DNA of 64,000 nt, taken from Saccharospirillum sp965652395. GTDB lineage: Bacteria; Pseudomonadota; Gammaproteobacteria; Pseudomonadales; Natronospirillaceae. Of the stretch, positions 52,872 through 62,838 are shown one piece after another (position 1 is the stretch's first letter; the number at the start of each line of letters is the position of its first letter). The translations under genes and the position numbers were made by a program. The notes beneath the pieces are model-generated. The model had not been told where the DNA came from, searched no databases, and saw only the letters and a list, made by a program, of their open reading frames with translations. The stretch is from assembly GCA_965652395.1 (NCBI GenBank), contig CBFGUW010000007.1, forward strand, positions 84,983 to 148,982. Direction: 5' to 3'.

Positions 52872-55040
52872 TTAATAGGGCGTTTGCACCCTGATGTAGG
52901 CCGTGGCTTCGCTTTCGCCACAACTGTTGCCAGCCACGACACGCACGTACTGGACGGTACCTGGGTTAAGGTTCCTGATGTAGGCCCAGGAATCGCCGGT
53001 GGTGACCCGTTCATCCCAGCTTCCCTCGTACCCGTTCCAGACTTCGACACGGTATTCATCGGTGTTATCCACAGGCCACCAGGTCAGAGTGTATTGAGTT
53101 GATTGAACACTCTGTGCCTGTAAGCCGGTAGGTACCTCCGGTACGGCGGTGCAAGCGGGGTATTGGACGCTGATCCAGGCCGTGGCGGCGCTGTTTCCGC
53201 AGGCATTCCTGGCGTAAAGGCGGAAATAATCGGTATTTCCGACCGGGCCTGAAGAGGGGTGTATCGAGGTCTCGCTGGTTTCTTCCAGCAAGGCCCATTC
53301 ATAACCGTTCCATTGCTGCACAACATAGCTCTGTGCCCCTGGGCTTGCCTGCCAACTCAGCCGGAAGGGATTGCTCTGCAGTTCCGAAGCATTCAGTCCG
53401 GTTGGCACGGCCGGGGCTTTGTCGCAGCTTTGTCCTGACCCGTCCAGTTCAATCGTCCAGGTCCTGCTGGAGGTGAGCAGATTGTCGGGGTCTTTAATCA
53501 CGCGGCCGGTGTTGTCATGGATAACAGCCTTCAACTGGTAGGTGCCACTGGCATGTTCCGGCCCGGCGAAGTCATACCCCGCACCGTCAGCCACCGGCTG
53601 GTTGTTCAAATGCCAAGTCACTCCCGTTGTGCCGGATTGGTTTTGCACCGGTGTCACGGAGAAGGTTTTCACCTCGTCGGCTGCCATCGCGATGGAAGCG
53701 GCAGACGGTGCGAAGCCATCCATCACGCTCACATATTGGTAAATGCTGCGTACGATCTGGCTTTCGTTGACCGCATAGAACGGCTGGCCGAGGTCTTTCA
53801 TCATCGAGGTATAGGTGGGCCTATACATGCCGCTGGGGCAATACATGGCGCCTTCGAAGACCCCCACATTGGACGCCCGGTCGAACCAGTGGCTCCATTT
53901 GCCGCCGTTGGGGTCGGTGGTGGCATTGGCGTTCGATGGCTCGGTGCGCCGACAGGTGCCGTAGTCGTATTCATCGGCCAGTTTGGCGAAGCTGTGACCG
54001 AGTTCATGCAGCGCCAGGTCGATGGCCTGAGGGGCGAGAGACATGGTCGCAACCTGACCGCCGGCCCCGCCGTATGTTTCGGTATTGACCACGACCAACA
54101 CCTTGTCGATGGCATTTGATGGCAGTACGGATCGCAGATAATCGAAGACCTCGGCCTCATCGACGCACAACAACCGTTGTATGTTGTAGCAGCCAAAATG
54201 GGCACCAAAGCGGGTGTCTTTCGGCGCTCCCTGACCGGCACCGCTCTGGTTGCTGGCCACTTCGACACGCCAGACGTTGAACAAGGGTTCGTACTCGGTA
54301 TAGACCGCCTCGTCGAAATAGCCGTCCATGATCACTCTGGCGTCTTGTTCGAACTGGGGCAGCTCATTTTGAGTGTAACCTTCGGAAAGAATCACCAGAT
54401 CGACCCGGTTGGCGGAATCGCCGTTGTTCTTGATCGAATGAACGCCATTGGCCGACAGCGTTTGGCTTCTTGCCTTTGGTTGAGTGGATGTCGGTGGCTG
54501 GTCGATCGCAACCTCCTGGAACAAGGTCGGTTCCAATGACTCCGATACCCGATAGATCTCCAGTCGATTCACCTTGAGTCGGGCGGGAATCCGAAGACGC
54601 AGCAAAGCCGACTCTCTTTCCACCGGTTCTTTGAGTGCGATGGAACCGGTAGTGGCATCGAAAATCTCAGCTTCAAACTCCAGCGGGTCCTGGACGATCT
54701 CCCGATACACCTCCCGGTTCTCGGCATCCTTACCAATCACCAACATGTCTGCGGCGCCGGTCACCTCGGTGCGGGCATGGTGTTTGGCGCGGGAGAGGAG
54801 GATTGGGTCAAGGCGGATGTCGGTGGTGGTCAATCCCCGCTGGTTGGTCTTTCTTTCCAAGCGGATTTGAACGTCCAGCAGGCGTTCAAGATCACCATCG
54901 TTGGTGGGGACGGTTGCCGCTTCCGCATTGGGCGGCGGCGGTGTCGGGCCGAGCAAACCTTGGTTGAGTCCTTCGAGGTCGCATCCGGTTAACGCCAGGG
55001 CCGTCAGTGCGGCGGTGGCGGCATAGGTCAGATGTTTCAT
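52872..55040 (-). CDS. M64 (IgA-protease-like) lipoprotein peptidase
   Basis: A 722-residue lipoprotein with signal ALALTGC (Cys about 20), an N-terminal domain to about 190, and a peptidase domain with HELGHSFAKLADEYDYG near residue 345. This HExxHxxxxLxDEY pattern is that of M64 zinc peptidases. Two Fn3-like domains lie at the C-terminus (about 550-722), each with AYIRVQ/AWISVQ-type repeats. Start at 55040 after AAGGA. It is probably anchored to the outer membrane and cleaves secreted or host proteins. Confidence 0.85.
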   Translation of the reverse strand: MKHLTYAATAALTALALTGCDLEGLNQGLLGPTPPPPNAEAATVPTNDGDLERLLDVQIRLERKTNQRGLTTTDIRLDPILLSRAKHHARTEVTGAADMLVIGKDAENREVYREIVQDPLEFEAEIFDATTGSIALKEPVERESALLRLRIPARLKVNRLEIYRVSESLEPTLFQEVAIDQPPTSTQPKARSQTLSANGVHSIKNNGDSANRVDLVILSEGYTQNELPQFEQDARVIMDGYFDEAVYTEYEPLFNVWRVEVASNQSGAGQGAPKDTRFGAHFGCYNIQRLLCVDEAEVFDYLRSVLPSNAIDKVLVVVNTETYGGAGGQVATMSLAPQAIDLALHELGHSFAKLADEYDYGTCRRTEPSNANATTDPNGGKWSHWFDRASNVGVFEGAMYCPSGMYRPTYTSMMKDLGQPFYAVNESQIVRSIYQYVSVMDGFAPSAASIAMAADEVKTFSVTPVQNQSGTTGVTWHLNNQPVADGAGYDFAGPEHASGTYQLKAVIHDNTGRVIKDPDNLLTSSRTWTIELDGSGQSCDKAPAVPTGLNASELQSNPFRLSWQASPGAQSYVVQQWNGYEWALLEETSETSIHPSSGPVGNTDYFRLYARNACGNSAATAWISVQYPACTAVPEVPTGLQAQSVQSTQYTLTWWPVDNTDEYRVEVWNGYEGSWDERVTTGDSWAYIRNLNPGTVQYVRVVAGNSCGESEATAYIRVQTPY

Positions 55041-55244
55041 GGTGGAAGTCCTTAGCACAGTGAGTATTTAGGGGCTTCGCTATTGTTATTGTGATCTAAG
55101 CCGCGAAGCCCGGTGCCATTCGGCGGGCGCAACCCTAGCAGCGGATCGCACGGACTTCCGTGACCGATTGGTCAGTTTTTGACAGGTGTTAGACCGGGGT
55201 GGGGATAAGTTGCTTCTGGATAAGATCGTTCATGAGGAAACCGA

Positions 55245-56825
55245 CTATTCCAACGCCTGGAGGATGGCGTCGAGTGCTTCCGCGTTCAATGGTTCGCCCG
55301 GAGGCATGCGGCGGGGGTGACGGGTCAGGCGGTTTTCCAACACGGTAACGTCGTCAGTCAATTCCAGCCATTGGCGGGGGTTCAACAACCGCCCAGGATC
55401 GCTGGCCAGTTCGGTATGGCAATGGCCACATTGGGTTTCCAAAATGCTTCGGGCCTTGCCTTGAAAGCGAAAGCCTTCGATGGGCGTGGCAGCGGCCTCC
55501 TGTGTTTCACCCAGATACGCTTCGCCAGGAGCAAGACGCAATAAGGCTTTGTTTTTGTCATCGACAATCACCAGCGTGCCGTCTTCCAATTGCAGCAGAC
55601 CAACCGGAGCGCCTTCAGGGCGAACGCCCGGCACTTCATGCCACCGGGGGATGACTTCGCGATGCTGTGCATCCGCTTCGGAACCGCCCGAAGGTTGCAT
55701 GGTATGGCGGGTGAAGTCTGTACCCGGCGGGAGCGGATCCTGCGAATAGCTGACTGTTTTTGTCAGCACCGGCAGTCCGTTATCATCCACCTCGTAACTG
55801 ACCAGCCGGTGACCCATCACACGGTATCCGTGCCAACTGACCAGCAAAGTATTTTGCAGAGCGGGCAATGCCTCCGCATCGTAATACAACATGTCCAGCG
55901 GAGCGGTGTGAGGGGGCATCAATGAATAGGGCGTTATGTAATTCGGTTGGTGGCATCCGTCTGGAATCTTTTTCTGGTCGAAGGCTCGGTTCAGACAATA
56001 GGGCCAGCCATAAAAGCCGCCTTTTTGAATCACATTTATTTCTTCATAGGGTTCGGCGGCGCTGGGCAGATCGGATGAGTTCTCGGCTTGCAGAATCGTG
56101 CCGCTGGAATGCACCGCCAACGCCATGGAGTTGCGCAGGCCTGTGGCATAGAGTTCGTACCGCGAATCCCAATCATTATTTTCGGCGCTATAGGAATAGA
56201 GGCGCAGCCCGACGGAAGATACTTCTTCACAGGGACCTTTGCTGTCGCCACAGGCATCGGTTTTAGAGCCGACATTCACCAGCAGGTCGCCATTTTCTAA
56301 AAATACGAAACTGGTCAGCGGATGCTGATAGGCATCGGGAACAAAAGGAAGATGATCCACCACTGTCTCAACATCGACCATGGTACGGTTCTTCAAAACA
56401 AACCGCTGAATGCGATCCGCCTCGCCTATATAAAAGCGGCCATCCGGCCCTGTCTTAATTTCATGCGGCAACGATAAGCCGGTGGCCACTTGACGAGCCA
56501 CAAAAGGGCCTCGGAAACCGGCCTCGGTATTGAAATCAAGCAGCCACAAGACACCACGGTTATCGGACCAGCCCCCCATATCGGTCACCAGAAGCTGAGT
56601 CTTTCCCGGGACTTGCAACGCTTTGCGTGGTTTGACAAAGCCTGTGTCGGGCCCTGCCAACAAGCCAAGGCAGGTGCCGGAGGTGGTTTCTACGGGGAGT
56701 TGGGGTAAACCATCACAGTGTGAGTTCAGCGTTTGGTAATCAGCCCAACCTGAGGCAGTAAAAGAAAGTGGAATTAACAAAGAAACAGTCTTGGCGTAGA
56801 GACGGAAAAAGGCGAAGAGAGTCAC
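55245..56825 (-). CDS. PQQ-type sugar dehydrogenase-like protein with C-terminal cytochrome c
   Basis: A 526-residue exported protein (signal to about residue 28, FTASGWA). The body is a six-bladed propeller of the glucose/sorbosone dehydrogenase type (GLSLPHEIKTGPDGRFYIGE, GDLLVNVGSKTDACG, GGFYGWPYCLNR). A cytochrome c motif CGHCH is at 466-470 near the C-terminus. It likely oxidises sugars or alcohols and passes electrons to its own haem. The start is a GTG at 56825 with a weak ribosome site. Confidence 0.8.
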   Translation of the reverse strand: MTLFAFFRLYAKTVSLLIPLSFTASGWADYQTLNSHCDGLPQLPVETTSGTCLGLLAGPDTGFVKPRKALQVPGKTQLLVTDMGGWSDNRGVLWLLDFNTEAGFRGPFVARQVATGLSLPHEIKTGPDGRFYIGEADRIQRFVLKNRTMVDVETVVDHLPFVPDAYQHPLTSFVFLENGDLLVNVGSKTDACGDSKGPCEEVSSVGLRLYSYSAENNDWDSRYELYATGLRNSMALAVHSSGTILQAENSSDLPSAAEPYEEINVIQKGGFYGWPYCLNRAFDQKKIPDGCHQPNYITPYSLMPPHTAPLDMLYYDAEALPALQNTLLVSWHGYRVMGHRLVSYEVDDNGLPVLTKTVSYSQDPLPPGTDFTRHTMQPSGGSEADAQHREVIPRWHEVPGVRPEGAPVGLLQLEDGTLVIVDDKNKALLRLAPGEAYLGETQEAAATPIEGFRFQGKARSILETQCGHCHTELASDPGRLLNPRQWLELTDDVTVLENRLTRHPRRMPPGEPLNAEALDAILQALE

Positions 56826-57010
56826 GGAAACACCAAAAATTATTTAATAACAGGGAGATTACCTTAACGAGACATACACCGCTAACCTGGAAGTCAGGAT
56901 GCTGTTTTCTGGAAACGGAAACCCCACACTTTCTTTACATTAGATTCAAGCTGCTTCCACATTTGCCTCGTATAACTTCCTCATCTTATATCGGCTGAGG
57001 GAGCCTTTGG

Positions 57011-57433
57011 ATGATTGGAAAAATAGCCATAACGGTCATAACTACAGTGGGAATGTCAGCGGGAGCCTGGGCTGAAATGTGTTCCGACACCGCCCTGTAT
57101 CAGAATATGGAGACGCTGGGAAAGAACATGCGGCCGATGAGTCAGGCCATACGCGGCAACAACTTGGAGGAAGCTTCGGCCATGTTGCCCGAAATGCTGG
57201 AGGCCGCTCGTGCCGCACGGGAGGAAACGCCTTTTCTATTCCGTGATGGGGTGGATAATTCTGAAATGCAGGACTACCAAAGCACCATGGATGAGCTGAT
57301 TAGCCAATTGGAAAGTCTGGAAGTGGCGCTGGCGGCGGAAGACCAACAAGCCGCCGCCCAGGCGATGAAAGCCATGGGAAACACTCGTCGCGACGGTCAT
57401 CGCAGTTTTCAGGATGATAGCTGTGAAGACTGA
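57011..57433 (+). CDS. Cytochrome b562-family protein
   Basis: A 140-residue periplasmic four-helix protein with a signal peptide (cleavage after AWA, residue 21). Met33, in NMETL, and His130, in RRDGHRSF, correspond to the haem ligands of cytochrome b562. Two Cys residues (24 and 138) near the ends of the mature chain could form a disulfide, which E. coli b562 lacks. GAGGGAG precedes the ATG. Paired with cytochrome b561 20 bases downstream. Confidence 0.85.
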   Translation: MIGKIAITVITTVGMSAGAWAEMCSDTALYQNMETLGKNMRPMSQAIRGNNLEEASAMLPEMLEAARAAREETPFLFRDGVDNSEMQDYQSTMDELISQLESLEVALAAEDQQAAAQAMKAMGNTRRDGHRSFQDDSCED

Positions 57434-57453
57434 TAAGTAACGGAGCCTGCGCC

Positions 57454-58125
57454 ATGACCACCCTGAAATCCGTCGCTGAAGTGAAAGTGTGGGACGCGCC
57501 GGTGCGCCTCATCCATTGGGGCTTGGTGCTAAGTCTGATCACACTCTTCGTCAGCGTGAACGCCGGTTGGATGCGGCTGCATTTCTACGCAGGGTATACA
57601 TTATCCGCCCTGTTGGTTTTTCGCTTGCTTTGGGCTGTGTGGGGAACCACTTATGCCCGTTTCAGCGGCTTTCACTTTTCATTGCGGGGTTTGAAACAAC
57701 AGGTCATGGCTATGGCACGTGGAGAACCTCTGCCCTCGGTCGGTCATAACCCGGCCGGTTCGGTTATGGTGGTGGTATTGCTGGTCGTATTGGCGCTTCA
57801 AGTGGTCAGTGGTTTGATGTTCAGTGACGATGTGTTCTGGTATGGCCCTCTAAACGCGAGGGCTCCGGAATGGCTGTTGAATTTGGCTGAAACGCTGCAT
57901 CCGAGTTTACCACCCTTGATCCTGGCTTTGGTTGCGACACATGTTCTGGCTGTGCTGTATCACCAGTTCCGGATGAAAGAACCCTTGATCGGCTCCATGA
58001 TTCACGGTCGTAAACCGGTGGAAGGTGCAGGCGTTGAGCGCAGCGAGATAAGTCTGATCTGGTTGGGGCTCAGTGCCATCGCCGCCGCGTTCTGGCTGGT
58101 GTGGCTGTTCTCACTGCCTTTATAA
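57454..58125 (+). CDS. Cytochrome b561-type membrane protein
   Basis: A 223-residue inner-membrane di-haem b-type cytochrome. It starts MTTLKSVAEVKVWDAPVRLI, with HWG as the first His ligand, and has helices with His residues including HFYAGYT and HVLAVLYHQFRMKEPL. It resembles the b561 / Ni-Fe hydrogenase cytochrome b group. With the b562 protein it probably transfers electrons across the membrane. CGGAG precedes the ATG. Confidence 0.9.
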   Translation: MTTLKSVAEVKVWDAPVRLIHWGLVLSLITLFVSVNAGWMRLHFYAGYTLSALLVFRLLWAVWGTTYARFSGFHFSLRGLKQQVMAMARGEPLPSVGHNPAGSVMVVVLLVVLALQVVSGLMFSDDVFWYGPLNARAPEWLLNLAETLHPSLPPLILALVATHVLAVLYHQFRMKEPLIGSMIHGRKPVEGAGVERSEISLIWLGLSAIAAAFWLVWLFSLPL

Positions 58126-58153
58126 CCGGTGGACTGCCAAGTCCTTGATTTTC

Positions 58154-58190
58154 GGGTGTTGAAAAAGGCAGGAAGCCATTTTCAACACCC
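58154..58190. terminator. Bidirectional terminator between b561 and MFS genes
   Basis: GGGTGTTGAAAA (58154-58165) and TTTTCAACACCC (58179-58190) form a perfect 12-base stem with a 13-base loop between convergent genes. Confidence 0.75.
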
Positions 58191-58192
58191 TG

Positions 58193-59380
58193 TTAAATAG
58201 TCTCTCGGCCTTGTGGACTTATGTTGGAGGAGGCTTCCCGGCGGGAAAGTGCCCTGCCATACAGCCAGACACAGCTCATTAATAAAGCGAGGATTGAACT
58301 GACCGCCATGGATAATGATGGAGAGATGAACTCCATCGCTGAAGCGCCCACAAAGGTGGCACCTATCCCGGTGATAGCCATCAGGCTCTGCTTCTGGCTG
58401 GCGAGAGTGATGGCACGATCCCGTTCTTGATTGAAGATATAGCCGTTCATAGCCACCTCGAACAGAGCCCTGCTTCCGGATAGACAAAAGAACAGTAGGG
58501 GGATGCTCCAAACTGCCCAAACCGACACGGGTAATACCAGCGCCATCGCTAAAAACAAACTGGAATTCAGAAACCATGCGAGCCAGATAGCGCTTTGAGG
58601 ATAGGTGTCGGTTTTCGGTGGCCGTTTCATTAACAACAGATTCGCCAGGATTCCTCCGCCCGCAGAGCAGGAAATCGCCAGGGCCAACAAGGGTTTAGGC
58701 AACTCATAAAAGTGAAATGCGTAAGGGATCAGGTTGGAAAACATGTTGGACATTCCGTTAACGAACAGCATCGGGCACACCAACAATAACCACGGAATGC
58801 TGTCTTTAGGAACCGGTGGCGGCGTTGACGAACCCTCAGTGATATTTTGATGCACCCTGGTCGGCAAACCGAAGGCAAATGGCAATGCCATGGCCGCCAG
58901 AATCGCGCTGGCGGCAAATACCCAGGGTTCCCCGAATAGACTGCTTACCAAGCCACCGAGAGCCGGGGCGACAATTCGAGACAAAGATTGAATCAGGCTG
59001 ATTTGGGAAGCCAGAGTGTTTGATTGATGCTCCGAAGCGATGGCCGCAAAGGCGGGTTGAAACAAGCCTTGAACGAATGACCTGATCAGCAGTATCACGC
59101 ACAGGCTCCAGACCGACTGGGCTCCAACCAACAGCAACGACAGCAGTATTTGAGAGCCTGTTACCGTAAGTAGAACAGTGCGACAGTCCCAGTGCCGGGC
59201 CGCCTGTCTGTACCAACGACCGAACACCGCCTGGGGTGCCAGCATTGATACCGTGACTAACGCCACTTCCGTGGGGCCAGCCCCAAGTTCGTAGCCAGCA
59301 AAGGTCAGGACACTGATGAATACCAGCCAGTTGCTGAAATGTTCAAAGAGGAGAAAGGCGGCAAGACGGAGGGGGTTCAT
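58193..59380 (-). CDS. MFS transporter
   Basis: A 395-residue major facilitator with 12 hydrophobic helices. The start at 59380 (MNPLRLAAFLLFEHFSNW) follows AAGGA; the longest frame adds 16 residues. The N-terminal half has SMLAPQAVFGRWYRQAARHW, in the conserved loop 2-3 position. Function unknown; drug or metabolite efflux is possible. It lies between msbA and the cytochrome terminator. Confidence 0.85.
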   Translation of the reverse strand: MNPLRLAAFLLFEHFSNWLVFISVLTFAGYELGAGPTEVALVTVSMLAPQAVFGRWYRQAARHWDCRTVLLTVTGSQILLSLLLVGAQSVWSLCVILLIRSFVQGLFQPAFAAIASEHQSNTLASQISLIQSLSRIVAPALGGLVSSLFGEPWVFAASAILAAMALPFAFGLPTRVHQNITEGSSTPPPVPKDSIPWLLLVCPMLFVNGMSNMFSNLIPYAFHFYELPKPLLALAISCSAGGGILANLLLMKRPPKTDTYPQSAIWLAWFLNSSLFLAMALVLPVSVWAVWSIPLLFFCLSGSRALFEVAMNGYIFNQERDRAITLASQKQSLMAITGIGATFVGASAMEFISPSLSMAVSSILALLMSCVWLYGRALSRREASSNISPQGRETI

Positions 59381-59475
59381 TGAAGGTCCTTGGTGACTGG
59401 GGTTTGGCAACTGCCTTGTTTTTGACAAAGGCAGAATGCCAAAACCCGCTATTCAACTGAACCCTTTGACGGATC

Positions 59476-61254
59476 TTATTGTTCCAGTGTTTGGTACAGC
59501 GCGAAGTACGCCCCTTTTTTCGCCAGCAACTCATCGTGGGTCCCGCTCTCCACCACTTCACCCTTGTCCAACACATGAATCACATCAGCGTTCATGACCG
59601 TGGATAAACGGTGGGCGATAACGAGGGTGGTTTTGTCCCGCGAGATGCGGTCCAGAGTGGCTTGGATTTCCTGTTCGGTGCGGGTGTCGAGTGCCGAGGT
59701 GGCTTCGTCGAGCAACAGGATGGGGGCATCGCGCAGAATGGCGCGCGCGATAACGACGCGCTGGCGCTGGCCACCGGAAAGGTTGGTGCCCCTGGGCCCG
59801 GCCAGGGCGTCCAGCCCTTCAGCAGTGGTTTCGGTGAAACGGGTCACCAATGCTTGTTCGGCGGCGGCTTCCACCGATTTTTCATCGGCATTCACCTCGC
59901 CGAGAGCGATGTTCTGGCGGATGCTTTCGTCGAATAAAGCGGATTCCTGGCTTACCACAGCGAAATGATGGCGCAGGTCGCGCAGGTCGAATGCATCGAT
60001 GGGCGTCCCTCCCAATTGAATGGCGCCTTTTTGAGGTTCTATCAGGCGGGTGAGCAAATTGAATACTGTGGTTTTGCCAGCACCGGAAGGCCCTACGAGG
60101 GCCGTTATTTTTCCGGCCGGAGCGGTAAATGTCAGGCCGTTCAAGACCGGGTTGTCGCCGTAGGCGAAATGCACCTGTTCGAAGGTGATATCGCCGCGTG
60201 CGGCCCGGTCGAGATTTCCTGCGAGCTGTGGCTTGTTCAGGATGGTTGGCTGAACCTCAAACAATCCATACAGCCGCTCGATGCTGGCCATGGCCGCCTG
60301 AATGACACCGCCGACATTGCTGAGTCGGCGCAGGGGGTCGAAAATCAAACCCATGGCGACGAAGAAGCTCATGAATTCACCGAGCGTTTTTTCTTCGGCG
60401 ATGATTTGCTGCCCGCCAAAATAGACTACGGCCATAAAGCCGACGCCAGCGATGAGGTCGATCATCGCAGGCATCCCGGCCTTGCCCATTTCGGAATGGG
60501 TTTGCGCATGCAGGAATTTATCGACTTCCCTGCTGAAGCGATGTTTCTCGTGCATGTCCAGATTGTTCAGTTTGATGGCGTTGATGCCGTGAAAAATCTC
60601 ATCCAGACGCGTGGAAATATTGGCCGAGGTATGGCGTGCGCGGCGGGTGGTGTTGCGGATGCGTTTTTGCAGATAGATAACCGGAACCACGAGGGTGGGA
60701 ATGCCCACGAAAGCAATCAGCGTCCACAACCAATCGTTGTAAATGGCCACTGCCAGCAGGGCGATCAGACTGAAGGAGTCCCGACCCAGAGTCATCAAGG
60801 CGTTGCTGGCGAGGCCCTGCAAGGTTTGGGCATCCCCGCGAACCCGCTCGATCAGTGCGCCGGGAGAGTTGCGGAAGAAAAAAGCGCTGTCGAGTTTGAT
60901 CAGGTGAGCGAGCAGGTCTTTTTGCAGTCCGGTTACCACGCGAAGACCCACGCTGACGGTGATGACCCGTTGGCCGAAACCCCCTAGCGCGCGGGCTGCG
61001 AAAGTGACGAAAAGCCCCAGGGCAACCCAGCCGATCATGTCGGCATTGCCCGCCACCATGACCTGGTCGAACAAGGGTCTGACCAGATAACTTACCGCGC
61101 CCAGGGCACTGCCCTCGATGATCATCAATACCAGAGCGATCAACAACAAGCCGCTGTGACGGGCTACATAGTCCCGCCAGATCTGCAGCAATAAACTGCG
61201 GGTACCACGCTGACTAAAGCTGTCCGGTTGAAAACGATCAGGTGTTTTACTCAC
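59476..61254 (-). CDS. msbA: Lipid A export ATP-binding/permease protein MsbA
   Basis: A 592-residue ABC half-transporter (582 in E. coli). Six transmembrane helices occupy about residues 25-300, followed by the nucleotide-binding domain: Walker A GPSGAGKTT at about 386-394, signature LSGGQRQR, Walker B ILLLDEATSALD and the H-loop IAHRLST. It flips lipid A-core across the inner membrane. It overlaps the upstream phosphatase-like gene by 8 bases. Confidence 0.9.
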   Translation of the reverse strand: MSKTPDRFQPDSFSQRGTRSLLLQIWRDYVARHSGLLLIALVLMIIEGSALGAVSYLVRPLFDQVMVAGNADMIGWVALGLFVTFAARALGGFGQRVITVSVGLRVVTGLQKDLLAHLIKLDSAFFFRNSPGALIERVRGDAQTLQGLASNALMTLGRDSFSLIALLAVAIYNDWLWTLIAFVGIPTLVVPVIYLQKRIRNTTRRARHTSANISTRLDEIFHGINAIKLNNLDMHEKHRFSREVDKFLHAQTHSEMGKAGMPAMIDLIAGVGFMAVVYFGGQQIIAEEKTLGEFMSFFVAMGLIFDPLRRLSNVGGVIQAAMASIERLYGLFEVQPTILNKPQLAGNLDRAARGDITFEQVHFAYGDNPVLNGLTFTAPAGKITALVGPSGAGKTTVFNLLTRLIEPQKGAIQLGGTPIDAFDLRDLRHHFAVVSQESALFDESIRQNIALGEVNADEKSVEAAAEQALVTRFTETTAEGLDALAGPRGTNLSGGQRQRVVIARAILRDAPILLLDEATSALDTRTEQEIQATLDRISRDKTTLVIAHRLSTVMNADVIHVLDKGEVVESGTHDELLAKKGAYFALYQTLEQ

Positions 61255-61963
61255 GGTTCAGTAACCTGTCCACCAGAGTGTTGGCCCAGCCCCGGCTCAT
61301 GAATTCCTTCGAGAGGGCGTCGCGGTCGTAGTAGCAGTCGACCCATTCCAGAAACGGCGTGGGGCGATGTTCGTTGAACTTGCGGTAACTTTCCAGGAAG
61401 TGGTCAAGCAGACCGGTTTTAGCGTATTTGATGTGCAAAAACCGCATGGAGAGCTGTTTTTGCGCCTCTTCGACCGGCGCACCCTTTACCAGCAAGAGGT
61501 AAAGAGCGGAGCCGATTCCCGCCCGGTCCGCGCCGGATTTGCAGTGGAACAATACCGGCTTTTCAATGCGCTGGAACACTTCCCGGGCGGCGTGGATGTT
61601 TTCCTTCGACGGCATTTTGCGCGAATAGAGGCGGAAGTCGATCATCTCTATGCCCAGGCTTTCACAGCATTCCTTTTCCAGATAATAGGAACCGAAGTTA
61701 CTGACACCACGGAAGTTGACGATGGTTTTTACGCCCAGTTTGGCGAGTTTGCGCAGTTGGCGCGGGGATGGTTGGTTGGAGCGGTAGACACCCTCGTCCA
61801 GCTTATGGAAGTTGGAAAAGCCCAGGCGGAGTACGCCATGGTCCACCCAGTCCATATCCAGGTGCGCCCAGATGCGCACCCAGGGTGATGCCAGTTTGTC
61901 ACCCCATGTCTTTCGCCAGCGCTTGTAGGCCGGGGTCCAGAACATCACCTTTTTGAGCATCAA
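61247..61963 (-). CDS. Tyrosine/dual-specificity phosphatase family protein
   Basis: A 238-residue protein with the CX5R phosphatase loop HCKSGADRAG (C141 to R147), preceded by NFRGVSNFGSYYLEKECCES at about 83-102. It has no clear signal peptide. It overlaps msbA by 8 bases on the same strand, so expression is coupled. A role in lipid A or cell-envelope phosphate metabolism is inferred from this neighbour; protein phosphatase activity is equally possible. Confidence 0.82.
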   Translation of the reverse strand: MMLKKVMFWTPAYKRWRKTWGDKLASPWVRIWAHLDMDWVDHGVLRLGFSNFHKLDEGVYRSNQPSPRQLRKLAKLGVKTIVNFRGVSNFGSYYLEKECCESLGIEMIDFRLYSRKMPSKENIHAAREVFQRIEKPVLFHCKSGADRAGIGSALYLLLVKGAPVEEAQKQLSMRFLHIKYAKTGLLDHFLESYRKFNEHRPTPFLEWVDCYYDRDALSKEFMSRGWANTLVDRLLNRE

Positions 61964-62164
61964 TCACATCGCCTTGGGCAAACCGCCATCAAAATGGGGG
62001 GCGATGATACACCAGCGATGTGACCGGGCAAAGGTTCGGCACCCGCACGCCGCCTGCGCTCGGGCCGTGCCGACTGAGGCAAAAGCCACTATACTGCGCG
62101 CCATTACGACGATTTCTCCGACCCCGCCTTCTAAAGAAAGAAGGACGTAAAGGTGCAAGGTTCC

Positions 62165-62809
62165 ATGAATGCAAAGCTGTCCGATGCCGGTGCTTCCGGC
62201 ACGCTCTACATTGTTTCCGCCCCCTCCGGCGCGGGTAAAAGCAGCCTGGTCAACGCTCTGATCAAACGTCTCCCTTTTGTGTATCTTTCCATTTCCCATA
62301 CCACGCGGAATACCCGGCCGGGTGAGACCGATGGCGAACACTATCATTTTGTCAGTACCGACGAGTTTCTAGGTATGGTGGGCCGGGGCGAGTTCCTGGA
62401 GCACGCCCAGGTGTTCGACAACTACTACGGCACCAGTCAGGTCTGGGTGCAGGGCCAGTTGGACCAGGGCCACGACGTGATTCTGGAGATTGATTGGCAG
62501 GGTGCTCAGCAGATTCGTCGGCAAATGCCGGAGACCCAGGGCATTTTCATCATGCCGCCCTCGCGCGACGCACTACAGGAGCGACTGGAAAAACGCGCCC
62601 AAGACAGCGCCGAGATCATTGCCCGGCGCATGCGCGACGCCACCAGCGAGATGTCGCACTACCATGAATACGATTATGTGGTGGTGAATGATGATTTCTA
62701 CAAAGCCCTGGACGAGCTATGTTCCATCTTCATAGCCAACCGCCTGACGCTGAACAAGCAGCAACAGCGCCATGGCCCTCTGTTCGAGCACTTACTGAAC
62801 GATGTTTGA
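62165..62809 (+). CDS. gmk: Guanylate kinase
   Basis: A 214-residue enzyme converting GMP to GDP with ATP. The P-loop APSGAGKS is at 19-26, followed by SISHTTRNTRPGETDGEHY, the GMP-binding region. The start at 62165 (MNAKLSDAGA) is preferred, but a GTG at 62153 has a good AAGGA site 7 bases upstream and would add four residues. First gene of the usual gmk-rpoZ-spoT cluster. Confidence 0.95.
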   Translation: MNAKLSDAGASGTLYIVSAPSGAGKSSLVNALIKRLPFVYLSISHTTRNTRPGETDGEHYHFVSTDEFLGMVGRGEFLEHAQVFDNYYGTSQVWVQGQLDQGHDVILEIDWQGAQQIRRQMPETQGIFIMPPSRDALQERLEKRAQDSAEIIARRMRDATSEMSHYHEYDYVVVNDDFYKALDELCSIFIANRLTLNKQQQRHGPLFEHLLNDV

Positions 62810-62838
62810 CCGGTTTCGAGTCACGGGAGGCTTAGAGA

